Assembly: GCF_900106015.1 (NCBI RefSeq) | Contig: NZ_LT629797.1 | Location: 1,116,001-1,180,000, forward strand | DNA: 64,000 nucleotides | Source of the DNA: Pseudomonas sihuiensis | GTDB taxonomy: Bacteria; Pseudomonadota; Gammaproteobacteria; Pseudomonadales; Pseudomonadaceae | Reading direction: 5' to 3' | Part shown: positions 34,839 through 42,689 of the stretch, piece by piece | Layout: each line of letters starts with the position of its first letter | Numbering within the stretch: position 1 is the first letter of the stretch | Notes under the pieces: generated by a model | Told to the model about the DNA's origin: nothing | The model's input: the letters and a program-made list of their open reading frames with translations, nothing else | Database searches by the model: none | Program-made: the position numbers and the translations under genes

Positions 34839-35152
34839 ATAATTGCGTCGCCTCCGTTTAATGGTAGGCTCAAGCCGTTTCCACAGTATTGAAAATCATC
34901 AAGTTGGGGTGATTTTCTCCTTCCTGAGATATTGCTTGGTCATGACGAACGTTATGCGCCCGAGCAGGTTCAGAAACTTTGAAATATCCCTGCTGGGTTT
35001 CGCTTTCTCGCGCATATCGCGGTATTGGCAGTCTTCCTGCGGGATATTGATTGACTATCGCAGCGGAAGCACAGCCTTGTCTTGGCCTGTCTGGTTTTTT
35101 CTTTCCAGTCTCCTGCTGCGAGCTGTAGATCGTTAAGCCACGGGAGGCTCTA
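34839..35152. other. Gene-free stretch at the left island end
   Basis: This position normally holds an integrase gene in tRNA-borne islands. I find no integrase here in any frame. It contains a hairpin at 34891-34917 (GAAAATCA / TGATTTTC) that may terminate tRNA-Leu transcription. The sequence is AT-richer than the core. Confidence 0.6.
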
Positions 35153-36547
35153 TTATTCGGGTGGGGAGGCTCCATCCTGCGCGTTAGCTGTACCAAAGAT
35201 GAGCCTGAACGTCGTTCCTGTGGTGCCACTCTTCACGCTGACCTCACCTGCATGCGCATGCATGATTGAGCGCACGATCGCCAGGCCAAGGCCACCGGAG
35301 TCGTCGGGTTGATTGCGTGAAGCGTCGCAGCGATAGAACCTTTCGAAAATATGGGGCATATGCCTGGGATCTATGAGGTCGCCAAGGTTGTGAACCGATA
35401 CTTCCAGGGTGTTTTCCGTCGTTTTTGTACTGATGGTGACGGGGCTATTCGCTGCGCCGTAGCGAAGCGCATTGACGATGAGATTGGCAAGTGCCCGACG
35501 CAGGAGCTCCGGTTCTGCTTCCAACTGTTCATGGCTTTGGTTAACCAGCCAGATGCCGCGGTCCTCTGCCATGCCCTCGAAATACTCACACAGTTGCTCC
35601 ACAAGAGAATGCAGGTCTACCGGTTCGCGCTTTAGTGTGGCCTTGGGCTGCTCGCACCTGGCAAGAAACAGCATGCTGTCGATCATTCTGGCCAGTCGCT
35701 CATATTCTTCCAGGTTGGAGGCCAGTACGTTCTGATACTCCTCGTCCGAGCGGCTGCGACCGAGCAGTTGTTGGGTCTGCCCCATCAGGTTGCTCAGGGG
35801 CGTACGCATCTCGTGTGCCAGGTCTTCAGAGAAGCGCGATAGCTGGGCGAAGCCGTGTTCCAACCTGGCCAGCATCTGATTCAGCGCCTGGCTCAGCACT
35901 TCGAGTTCGGCCGTATCGGCGAAGTCGTCGAGGCGCAGATGAAGGTTGCGAACGTCGATACCCGCTGCCTGAGTGGCCAACGCTCTCACAGGGCGCAACC
36001 CTCTTTGACCGATCAGCCAGCCGAGGGCGAACGCAAGGAAAACACCCGCTGCAAGCGCCATCCAGATTGTGTTTCGGTAGGCGCTGAGCATTTGCTCGCG
36101 CTCATCTGCACGTTTCCCTGCTATCAGCTTCAGATGTCCTCCGGTACGCGATACGTCCAGCCAGGCCAGGCGCAGGGAGCTGTTGTGCGGATCATTGCCC
36201 AGCTTGGGTGAAGAGGCATCCGGTAATTTGGGTAACGGCAGCGACGCCGGGTTTACCTCGATCAGCATGTGATCGGCTGTATCGACTATCCACAGGAAGC
36301 TGTCCCTGTTGCCCAGCATGTTTTCGTAAAGCTGGGGGCGACTGCGCAAGGCTTCGATACTCTCGGCGTCATCCAAGAGAGCCTGCATGCGTTGCAGGCG
36401 ACCCAGTAGGGCCTGATCATCTCGCCAGAGGATTTCCCGCTCAAGCGAGTGATACAGGTATGCCGCCACGGCACCGAGCAGCACGCAGCTCGAAAGCGCG
36501 AACATCAGTGCCAGGCGCAGACTGAGCGTTCTGGGCCACAGTTTCAT
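35153..36547 (-). CDS. Heavy-metal/oxidative-stress type sensor histidine kinase (CusS/HprS-like)
   Basis: The 464-residue kinase has two membrane helices (about 12-33 and 158-180) around a periplasmic domain of about 125 residues, then HAMP, HisKA with phospho-accepting His245 ([13 protein letters not shown]) and a HATPase domain ([28 protein letters not shown]). The overall plan is that of CusS, CopS and HprS. The periplasmic loop has no cysteine; the only N-terminal cysteine is Cys21 in helix 1. It overlaps the regulator gene by 4 bases. The divergent hydroxyisourate hydrolase gene favours an HprS-like role over a metal sensor. Confidence 0.88.
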   Translation of the reverse strand: MKLWPRTLSLRLALMFALSSCVLLGAVAAYLYHSLEREILWRDDQALLGRLQRMQALLDDAESIEALRSRPQLYENMLGNRDSFLWIVDTADHMLIEVNPASLPLPKLPDASSPKLGNDPHNSSLRLAWLDVSRTGGHLKLIAGKRADEREQMLSAYRNTIWMALAAGVFLAFALGWLIGQRGLRPVRALATQAAGIDVRNLHLRLDDFADTAELEVLSQALNQMLARLEHGFAQLSRFSEDLAHEMRTPLSNLMGQTQQLLGRSRSDEEYQNVLASNLEEYERLARMIDSMLFLARCEQPKATLKREPVDLHSLVEQLCEYFEGMAEDRGIWLVNQSHEQLEAEPELLRRALANLIVNALRYGAANSPVTISTKTTENTLEVSVHNLGDLIDPRHMPHIFERFYRCDASRNQPDDSGGLGLAIVRSIMHAHAGEVSVKSGTTGTTFRLIFGTANAQDGASPPE

Positions 36548-37215
36548 GCCTGAAGATCCAGCATGTAGCCCATGCCCCTTACGGTGTGAATCAGTTTCAG
36601 TGGGTAGGGATCATCCACCTTTGCGCGCAGTCGTCGAATGGCCACGTCCACCACATTGGTATCGCTGTCGAAATTCATTTGCCACACGTGCGAGGCGATC
36701 AGAGCCCTCGACAGGACTTCACCCTGTCTGCTGAGCAAAAGGTGGAGCAGTGCGAATTCCTTGTTCGTCAGGTTGAGACGATCACCTGCGCGGCTGACCT
36801 TGCGCTTGAGCAGATCGAGCGCAAGGTCCGCCACCTGGAAGTGTTCTATCTCGCGGGGCGGCCCTCTTCTCAGCAGCGTACGAACCCTGGCGAGCAGCTC
36901 GGCATAGGAAAAGGGCTTTATCAGATAATCGTCGGCGCCCAGCTCCAGTCCTTTGACCCGGTCCTCTATTGCGTCACGAGCGGTCAGAAACAGCACCGGG
37001 GTGTCATGCTTGCGTCGAATGATCTGCAGCAACTGCCAACCATCGAGTCCTGGCAGCATGACGTCGAGAATGATCAGGTCGAATTCGTACTCCTGCACGA
37101 GATGCTGGCCATCCAGGCCATTCAACGCGACCTCGACCATGAAGCCTGATTCACTCAAACCCTTTCTCAAGTAGTCAGCCGTTTTGGCTTCGTCTTCCAC
37201 CACCAGAATGCGCAT
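36544..37215 (-). CDS. OmpR-family response regulator (CusR/HprR-like)
   Basis: The 223-residue protein has a receiver domain with phospho-acceptor Asp51 ([13 protein letters not shown]), Lys near 101 (LIKPF) and a C-terminal winged helix with [22 protein letters not shown] 37215 has GGGAGA upstream and gives the conserved MRILVVEDE. It forms an operon with the kinase. Members of this branch bind dyads of the form ATTAC-N6-GTAAT-like or TGACA-N4-TGTCA; a matching dyad lies 51 bases upstream of the gene. Confidence 0.92.
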   Translation of the reverse strand: MRILVVEDEAKTADYLRKGLSESGFMVEVALNGLDGQHLVQEYEFDLIILDVMLPGLDGWQLLQIIRRKHDTPVLFLTARDAIEDRVKGLELGADDYLIKPFSYAELLARVRTLLRRGPPREIEHFQVADLALDLLKRKVSRAGDRLNLTNKEFALLHLLLSRQGEVLSRALIASHVWQMNFDSDTNVVDVAIRRLRAKVDDPYPLKLIHTVRGMGYMLDLQA

Positions 37216-37265
37216 TTCTATCTCCCGAACCTGTGCATAGCCTAGGCGCAACCGCTGCTGACTCC

Positions 37266-37283
37266 CATTACAAATTCGTAATC
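37266..37283. promoter_or_regulatory. CusR/HprR-like box
   Basis: CATTACAAATTCGTAATC has arms ATTAC (37267-37271) and GTAAT (37278-37282) around six bases. It sits between the divergent regulator and glcG-hiuH genes. It resembles the CATTACAAN..TTGTAATG type dyads described for E. coli HprR/CusR (from memory). It is a likely operator for both directions. Confidence 0.65.
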
Positions 37284-37361
37284 CTGGCGCAATCCATCTG
37301 CTGGTCGCCGGTGGGCAAGATTGCCGGCATCCGCTCAGCAGAGCCTAACCAGGAGAACGGC

Positions 37362-37859
37362 ATGCCCAAGCTTCACATCACTCTGTCCGCACTGACGCTG
37401 ACTATCATCGCGTCGAGTTCATGGGCCTCCGAGCAAGTCGCGATGCGTCAGGACGTGACGTTGCCGCTGGCCAATCAGTTGCTGGATGCAACCCTGTCGG
37501 CCTGCCACGCCGATGGCCGCAGCGCGGTCGCAGCGGTCGTCGATCGTGGCGGCAACCTGGTCGCTCTGCAGCGCGACGACAACGTCGGCCCACACAACAC
37601 CTTGGCCGCGCAGCGCAAGGCTTTTACCGCCTTGTCGACGAAAACGCCAACCCGCTTGTTGGCCGAGCGAGCCCGCAGCACCCCCGACGCCGAGAACCTC
37701 AACACGCTCGATGAGCTTCTGCTGTTGGGCGGCGGCGTACCACTGAAAGTCGGTGATCAGGTCATCGGTGCCATTGGCGTCGCTGGGGCGGGCGGTGCTG
37801 CCAATGATGAGGCCTGCGCACTCAAGGCCATCGAACAGATTCTTTCCATCCATCAATAA
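37362..37859 (+). CDS. Periplasmic GlcG/HbpS-like heme-degrading-domain protein
   Basis: The 165-residue precursor starts at ATG 37362 with AGGAG at 37351. A signal peptide of about 22 residues ends SSSWAS. The rest is one GlcG/HbpS domain (LDATLSACHADGRSAVAAVVDRGGNLVALQRDD, then IGAIGVAGAGGAANDEACA). HbpS of Streptomyces binds heme or iron and feeds a redox two-component system; the functions of other family members are poorly known. Here it is the first gene downstream of the HprR-like box, 14 bases before hiuH. Confidence 0.82.
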   Translation: MPKLHITLSALTLTIIASSSWASEQVAMRQDVTLPLANQLLDATLSACHADGRSAVAAVVDRGGNLVALQRDDNVGPHNTLAAQRKAFTALSTKTPTRLLAERARSTPDAENLNTLDELLLLGGGVPLKVGDQVIGAIGVAGAGGAANDEACALKAIEQILSIHQ

Positions 37860-37873
37860 ATCGGAGATACAGC

Positions 37874-38284
37874 ATGAAAGCTCTCAAAACCCTTCTGGCT
37901 GGTGCAATTCTGAGCGGCCTTTCTTCCCTGGCGTTGGCAGATGCCAATCCACTCAGTGTTCATGTGCTGAACCTGCAGGACGGGCTGCCGTCGCCAGCCG
38001 TGACTGTCACGTTGGAGAAGAAGGATGGCCAGAACTGGCAGGCGCTCAATGACGGTGTCACCAACGAGCAGGGGCGTATCACTGCCCTGTATCCGCAAGG
38101 CAAGGCACTTGAGAAGGGCACCTACCGCGTGACGTTCAAGACCGGCGAGTGGTTCGCGAAGCACGATACGAAAAGCTTCTTCCCCGAGGTGCCTGTGATC
38201 TTCGAGGTCGACGGTACCGTGCCGCACTACCATATCCCGCTGCTGCTCAGCCCCTACGGTTTTTCGACATACCGAGGCAATTGA
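37874..38284 (+). CDS. hiuH: Periplasmic 5-hydroxyisourate hydrolase (transthyretin-like)
   Basis: The 136-residue precursor has a signal peptide (cleavage near SLALA, residue 22). The catalytic set is visible: His30 in SVHVLNLQDG, Arg68 in EQGRIT, His118/His120 in VPHYHIPLLLSPYG. The C-terminal signature is YRGN instead of the usual YRGS. The enzyme hydrolyses the urate oxidation product. In E. coli the periplasmic homolog is next to and controlled by HprRS, so the same linkage here is informative. No other purine-catabolic gene is nearby. Confidence 0.9.
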   Translation: MKALKTLLAGAILSGLSSLALADANPLSVHVLNLQDGLPSPAVTVTLEKKDGQNWQALNDGVTNEQGRITALYPQGKALEKGTYRVTFKTGEWFAKHDTKSFFPEVPVIFEVDGTVPHYHIPLLLSPYGFSTYRGN

Positions 38285-38926
38285 GTCGGTCTTGGTTTGA
38301 TCGCATCACCTGGTGGCATGGTTGAAATGGGGGATGTCCGGCTGGTCTGGGTATCACCATGAAACCGATGTTTCGCACCTGGCCGCATGCGCAAGCGATT
38401 CGGGTCGGCTTGGCCGGCCCGTCTTGCTGCCTGGCGCGACCCGTGCCGTGCACTTCTGGGATCCAGTCTGTCCATGCAATGTCGGTAACCAGCAGCATCT
38501 GGCTGACCTGATGGGCCTATACGCCCCGCAATGAGTGACGTTCCACTTCGCTCAGAGAGTTGGCAGTCATGGTGAGTTGCCGAGTGCGTTGAGTTCATTG
38601 CAACACTTGCTGGGGTCAGCCGGCAGTGAACACATTCCCTCCAGCCCCGCAGTGGCGATATGGGATCGCGATGGGCGCCTGGCTTGCTTCGGCCTTTACA
38701 GTGAGTGCTCCCTGCACCTCCAGCACCAGTTTCATCCAGCCCATTCTCGAGGCTCTGATAGCGGGTCGCAGAGTGAATGCGGGCAACAATATGGTTCTCG
38801 GTTGCTTCTGCAACAAGCGTCCCCAGCCTCCAGCCCCGCAGAATCGTGCCATCGGTGCTTATCGTCGCTACCGCAGCGCATGCTTCGTAACCTACAACCC
38901 GACGACAGGTCACTCTATTGCTGGAC

Positions 38927-38962
38927 AAAACCTTTACAAAATATATAATTTGTACAGGTTTT
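38927..38962. promoter_or_regulatory. Near-perfect dyad, orphan operator candidate
   Basis: AAAACCTTTACAAA (38927-38940) and TTTGTACAGGTTTT (38949-38962) are complementary at 13 of 14 positions around ATATATAA. One more C/G pair flanks them. The AT-rich centre resembles a promoter overlapped by a repressor site. No gene starts nearby that would use it. Confidence 0.5.
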
Positions 38963-39056
38963 GGCGCTATCCATGCCTGCCTGCATTTTCTTCAGCGCCT
39001 GCCTCGAGATCTTATGAACGAGTGCCTGGCAGTCCCTGATTGAAAAAGGTCGCATC

Positions 39057-39300
39057 ATGCCAGGTGCTCTCTGGCTGATGTTTCCTATGGCTGGCAGCCT
39101 GGTAGGGCACCTGAGGACAGGCGCTGCTGGTCGGCGGTAGCAGCGTGGTGGTCATCACCGTGCTGAAGCTGCTACGGCACCTAGGGGCTGTACAAGATGT
39201 GCTACGGCAAGCGGAAGGCATTGACTATCGGGCAGAGCGGGGTTGGCAGTACAACGAGGGCGCTAAATGGCCGCCGGTAGACCAGCGTGGGCGTGACTGA
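39057..39300 (+). pseudogene. Frameshifted remnant of a small membrane protein
   Basis: From ATG 39057 the frame reads MPGALWLMFPMAGSLVGHLRTG and then stops. Shifting by one base near 39120 continues ALLVGGSSVVVITVLKLLRHLG, with a charged tail containing AEGIDYRAERGWQYNEGAKWPP, to the TGA at 39298-39300. The two halves together would make a protein of about 80 residues with two hydrophobic helices. I do not recognise the family. A single indel would explain the break. Confidence 0.45.
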
Positions 39301-39500
39301 CTTTCGCAAGGCACAACAGAAATGTCGGTGAAACCATGATCGGCTCAAGCCGGGGCAGTGCGTCTAGGCCAAGCACTTCTCCTGCTCAGATGCAATTACA
39401 AGTCTGTACTGAATAATTCGCAGCGGGCCGGTAGGTCTTGCCTGGGAATGACAAAGATTCCGTTGCGAATCGCTATCTACCTAATTCTGTGGAGACGTTA

Positions 39501-40811
39501 ATGTTCAACCGTGCCCTTAAGAAAACACTAGAAGACCAGAGTGCGGAACTGTATCTGCTGCGTCAACAGGCTGAGCAGATGGAACGAAGCATGCTCTCCA
39601 TCAGACTCGATGCGCAATTCAACATCTGCGAATTCAACGCGAATTTTGCTAAGGCTCTTGGATACACCAATGATCTTCGGGGGCGTCCGCTGTCAGCGAT
39701 TGTTCCCCCCTACGTGAAAAGTCTGCCCTGTTTTCATTCATTCAATATGGCTATCTCGAAGTTTGAGCCGGTGAGTGATGACTACCGCTATCTGCGAGCC
39801 GACGGGAGCCTCGCCTGGATAAAGCTGAATTGGTTCCCAATCAAAGGCGAGGACGGAAAGCTGTCCCACGTCCAGGGGTACGGCAGCGAGATCAGTCAGG
39901 CCCTCGAAAAAGCAAAAGAAAACGAGGCTTTAATTGACGCGTTGATCCGCTCCACTGCGGTCATCCATTTTAATCTGGACGGTACGGTCATCACCGCCAA
40001 TCAGCAGTTTCTTGCTGCCATGGGCTATTCGCTCGGCCAGATTACCGGGAAACATCACAGCATTTTTTGTCTGCCTGAAGAGGCGAACGCTCCTCAATAT
40101 GCAGCCTTTTGGAAGACGCTCAACCGTGGTGAATACGTGGCTAATCGCTTCAAACGGATCGACAGCAGAGGTCAAGAGGTTTGGCTGGAGGCGACGTATA
40201 ACCCCGTTCATGACGCCGAAGGAAAGTTATCCAAGGTGGTGAAATTCGCTAGCGTCGTGACTGAACAAGTGGCTCGGGAAACCCAGGTGCGGGAGGCGGC
40301 AGGCGTTGCCTATGGCGTTTCTCAACAAACGGATGTGAGTGCCGCGCGCGGGGCTGAAGTCGTGCAGCAAACTGTTCAGACCATGCAGAGCATTGCTGTA
40401 CAAATGCAATCGGCCACCGAGAGTATTGAGGCGCTTGGTGAACAATCGTTGTTGATCAGCTCAATCGTTCAGACCATTGGTAGCATTGCTTCCCAGACCA
40501 ACTTGCTGGCACTCAATGCTGCCATTGAAGCCGCCCGTGCGGGTGAGCATGGACGCGGTTTCGCCGTGGTAGCCGATGAGGTGCGTAAGCTGGCTGGTCG
40601 AACCAGCGAAGCCACCGAAGAAATCGTCACCGTAGTGCAGGAGAATCAGGCGCTTGCCGAGCGAGCTGTGCGAGAGATGTTCAGTAGCCGTGAGCAAGCC
40701 GATCATGGCCTGGCACTGGCCAACCAGGCCGGCACGGTGATTGTGGAAATCCAGGACGGTGCTAAGCAAGTGGTTGGAGCGGTTGGGCGTTTCACCAACG
40801 AATTGCAGTAA
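39501..40811 (+). CDS. Cytoplasmic PAS-PAS chemotaxis transducer, BdlA-like
   Basis: The 436-residue protein has no membrane helix. PAS1 spans about 40-150 and PAS2 about 160-275 ([20 protein letters not shown]). The methyl-accepting signalling domain follows, with the hairpin tip [20 protein letters not shown] and [20 protein letters not shown]. This order and length match BdlA of P. aeruginosa, which links c-di-GMP and redox cues to biofilm dispersion. ATG 39501 has GGAGA 5 bases upstream. The lower GC of the gene against its neighbours suggests separate acquisition. A diguanylate cyclase gene lies 1.9 kb away. Confidence 0.85.
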   Translation: MFNRALKKTLEDQSAELYLLRQQAEQMERSMLSIRLDAQFNICEFNANFAKALGYTNDLRGRPLSAIVPPYVKSLPCFHSFNMAISKFEPVSDDYRYLRADGSLAWIKLNWFPIKGEDGKLSHVQGYGSEISQALEKAKENEALIDALIRSTAVIHFNLDGTVITANQQFLAAMGYSLGQITGKHHSIFCLPEEANAPQYAAFWKTLNRGEYVANRFKRIDSRGQEVWLEATYNPVHDAEGKLSKVVKFASVVTEQVARETQVREAAGVAYGVSQQTDVSAARGAEVVQQTVQTMQSIAVQMQSATESIEALGEQSLLISSIVQTIGSIASQTNLLALNAAIEAARAGEHGRGFAVVADEVRKLAGRTSEATEEIVTVVQENQALAERAVREMFSSREQADHGLALANQAGTVIVEIQDGAKQVVGAVGRFTNELQ

Positions 40812-41024
40812 TTCTGCATCGCGGAGCTTAGTGCAGCGTTGAATCAGTAAAAAGAGATTCTTTAGGGGCATCTCTCAGTCGGGTAAGAAGGAGGAGCGCA
40901 TTGCTTGTGCGCCTCGGGCAGTGGGAGGTGGGCCAGCCGATATCGCGGTTGATGGGGTAGAACGGCAGGGGCGTACTCCAGCTATGGCTATTGGCCCTTC
41001 CTGAACAGCCGTGTATCGGACTCT

Positions 41025-41065
41025 GTGCGCTAGCGTACGGAGTGCCCGGCCATTGGGCGTATGCT
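41025..41065 (+). promoter_or_regulatory. Island dyad (site 1) and -10 before crp-like gene 1
   Basis: GTGCGCTAGCGTAC (41025-41038) is followed after 21 bases by TATGCT (41060-41065). It lies 39 bases before ATG 41104. The same arrangement, with the same 21-base gap and the same TATGCT, precedes crp-like gene 3. Confidence 0.65.
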
Positions 41066-41103
41066 AGCCCTTGCGCTGTGTTTTGCACCCAGAGAGCCCG
41101 ATC

Positions 41104-41832
41104 ATGCACGAATCGCATCAGCCGCAGCAGAACCATCTGCTGGCGGCCCTGTCAGCCGAGGTGCGCCAGCGTCTGTTCGCGCATCTAGAGCTTGTACCCT
41201 TGCCGCTTGGCAAGGTGCTCTATGAATCTGGCGATACCATGCGCCATGTCTACTTCCCCACCGATTCGATCATCTCGCTGATCTATGTGATGGAGAGTGG
41301 CGCTTCTGCGGAAATTTCCGTGGTCGGCAACGAGGGGCTGGTCGGCATCGCCCTGTTCATGGGCGGTGAGAGCACGCCGAGCCGGGCGGTAGTACAGAGC
41401 GGCGGGCATGCCTTCCGGCTCAAGGGGCCGTTACTCAAGGCCGAGTTCGATCGCCATGGCGAGCTGCTTGTGCTGATGCTGCGTTATACCCAGGCGTTGA
41501 TCACCCAGATGGCGCAGACCGCGGTGTGCAACCGTCATCACTCCATCGACCAACAGCTGTGTCGCTGGCTGCTGTTGTCGCTAGACCGGTTGCCGAGCAA
41601 CCAACTGACCATGACCCAGGAGTTGATCGCCAACATGCTTGGCGTGCGCCGCGAAGGCGTGACCGAGGCGGCTGGAAAATTGCAGCGCCAGGGCGTGATC
41701 GAGTACAGCCGCGGGCATATCACCGTGCTCGACCGGCACAAGCTGGAACAGCTCAGTTGCGAGTGCTACGCGGTGGTGAAGAAGGAGACTGACCGTCTGC
41801 TGCCATACGTGCCGCAGCGTCAGGTCAACTGA
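41104..41832 (+). CDS. Crp/Fnr-family regulator, paralog 1
   Basis: The 242-residue protein has a cyclic-nucleotide-like beta-barrel (HVYFPTDSIISLIYVMESGASAEISVVG), a dimerisation helix and a C-terminal winged HTH (TMTQELIANMLGVRREGVTEAAGKL). There are no Fnr-type N-terminal cysteines. It shares the distinctive [17 protein letters not shown] block with paralog 3 (61637-62359). The effector is unknown. Its own promoter carries the island dyad, so autoregulation is likely. An in-frame start at 41071 is less likely, since the predicted transcription start lies near 41072. Confidence 0.88.
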   Translation: MHESHQPQQNHLLAALSAEVRQRLFAHLELVPLPLGKVLYESGDTMRHVYFPTDSIISLIYVMESGASAEISVVGNEGLVGIALFMGGESTPSRAVVQSGGHAFRLKGPLLKAEFDRHGELLVLMLRYTQALITQMAQTAVCNRHHSIDQQLCRWLLLSLDRLPSNQLTMTQELIANMLGVRREGVTEAAGKLQRQGVIEYSRGHITVLDRHKLEQLSCECYAVVKKETDRLLPYVPQRQVN

Positions 41833-41840
41833 GGCGTTGC

Positions 41841-41883
41841 GTGCCGTAGCGAACAGAGCGCCACCACCGGCTTGCCCCAGACT
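41841..41883 (+). promoter_or_regulatory. Island dyad (site 2) and -10 before crp-like gene 2
   Basis: GTGCCGTAGCGAAC (41841-41854), a 23-base gap and CAGACT (41878-41883). This is one of the weaker matches (11 of 14 to site 1). Confidence 0.4.
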
Positions 41884-41951
41884 GGCGACGCGGGATGGTC
41901 AGGCACCTGCTCCGCACCCCTCCGATTCGTATGTGCCGCAGGGACTCGCCC

Positions 41952-42668
41952 ATGTCAGGGGTCATCCAGAATCTGCTCCTCGCCGGCCTGCCGGTCAAAG
42001 AGCGTAATGCCGTGCTGCAGCACTGCGAGCTGGTGCAGCTGCAATTCGGCAGCCTCCTGTGCGAGGCCAACGAGCCGATGCACTACCTGTACTTTCCGCT
42101 CACCGCCTTTATCTCGCAGGTGAATATCCTGAGTGGCCATCATCCGCTGGAATTGGGTTTGATCGGCTACGAAGGCATGCTCGGTGTCACCCTTGTACTG
42201 GGGGTAGAGACGGCGCCCAGCCGGGCGGTGGTGCAGGGTGCAGGCAGCGCCTTGCGCATCACCATCGAAGCGCTGCACGAAGAGCTGCTGGCCAGCCCGC
42301 GGCTGCAGCGTCGACTCAAGCGCTATCTCTACGTGTTGCTGGTGCAACTGTCGCAGAACGCCGCCTGCGGTCAGTTCCATGCATTGGAGCCGCGCCTGGC
42401 ACGCTGGCTGTTGATGACACACGACCGTGCCCATGCCGACCATTTCCACCTGACTCATCAATACCTGGCCAACATGCTCGGGGTGCGCCGCAGCGGGGTG
42501 ACCATTGCCGCTGGCGCGCTGCAGTTACGTGGGCTGATCCACTACAGCCGTGGCGAAATCAGCATTCTTGATCGGCCGCGGCTGGAGGCCGCGGCCTGCG
42601 AGTGCTACGCCGAGATGCTCGACGACTACAGCCGGCAGTTCAGCCTGCCGCTGCGCCGCTTGGCCTGA
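41952..42668 (+). CDS. Crp/Fnr-family regulator, paralog 2
   Basis: The 238-residue product has the same layout as paralog 1: barrel (YLYFPLTAFISQVNILSGHHPLELGLIGYEGMLG), then ALEPRLARWLLMTHDRA and the HTH LTHQYLANMLGVRRSGVTIAAGAL. It is more distant from paralogs 1 and 3 than they are from each other. ATG 41952 gives MSGVIQNLLLAGLP, which aligns with family N-termini; an upstream ATG at 41895 is possible. It ends 21 bases from the convergent diguanylate cyclase gene. Confidence 0.85.
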   Translation: MSGVIQNLLLAGLPVKERNAVLQHCELVQLQFGSLLCEANEPMHYLYFPLTAFISQVNILSGHHPLELGLIGYEGMLGVTLVLGVETAPSRAVVQGAGSALRITIEALHEELLASPRLQRRLKRYLYVLLVQLSQNAACGQFHALEPRLARWLLMTHDRAHADHFHLTHQYLANMLGVRRSGVTIAAGALQLRGLIHYSRGEISILDRPRLEAAACECYAEMLDDYSRQFSLPLRRLA

Positions 42669-42689
42669 GTCAGGTACTGTCTGCGCGGC

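Larger units (their letters stand above)
38285..39500. other. Decayed 1.2-kb stretch with no intact gene
   Basis: No frame reads as a recognisable full-length protein. It contains a striking dyad (38927-38962), an apparent frameshifted gene remnant (39057-39300) and the leader of the chemotaxis transducer (GGAGA at 39491). Composition around 38.9-39.0 kb is markedly AT-rich. I read it as a scar of rearrangement inside the island. Confidence 0.6.

Noticed and set aside
34843..35136. 97-codon plus-strand frame after tRNA-Leu as a possible integrase remnant
   Set aside because: No integrase motif (R-H-R-Y) in any frame and no similarity that I can see.
38254..38928. 224-codon minus-strand frame in the decayed region
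   Set aside because: Unrelated to anything I know, low-complexity mixture of residues, overlaps the 3' end of hiuH.
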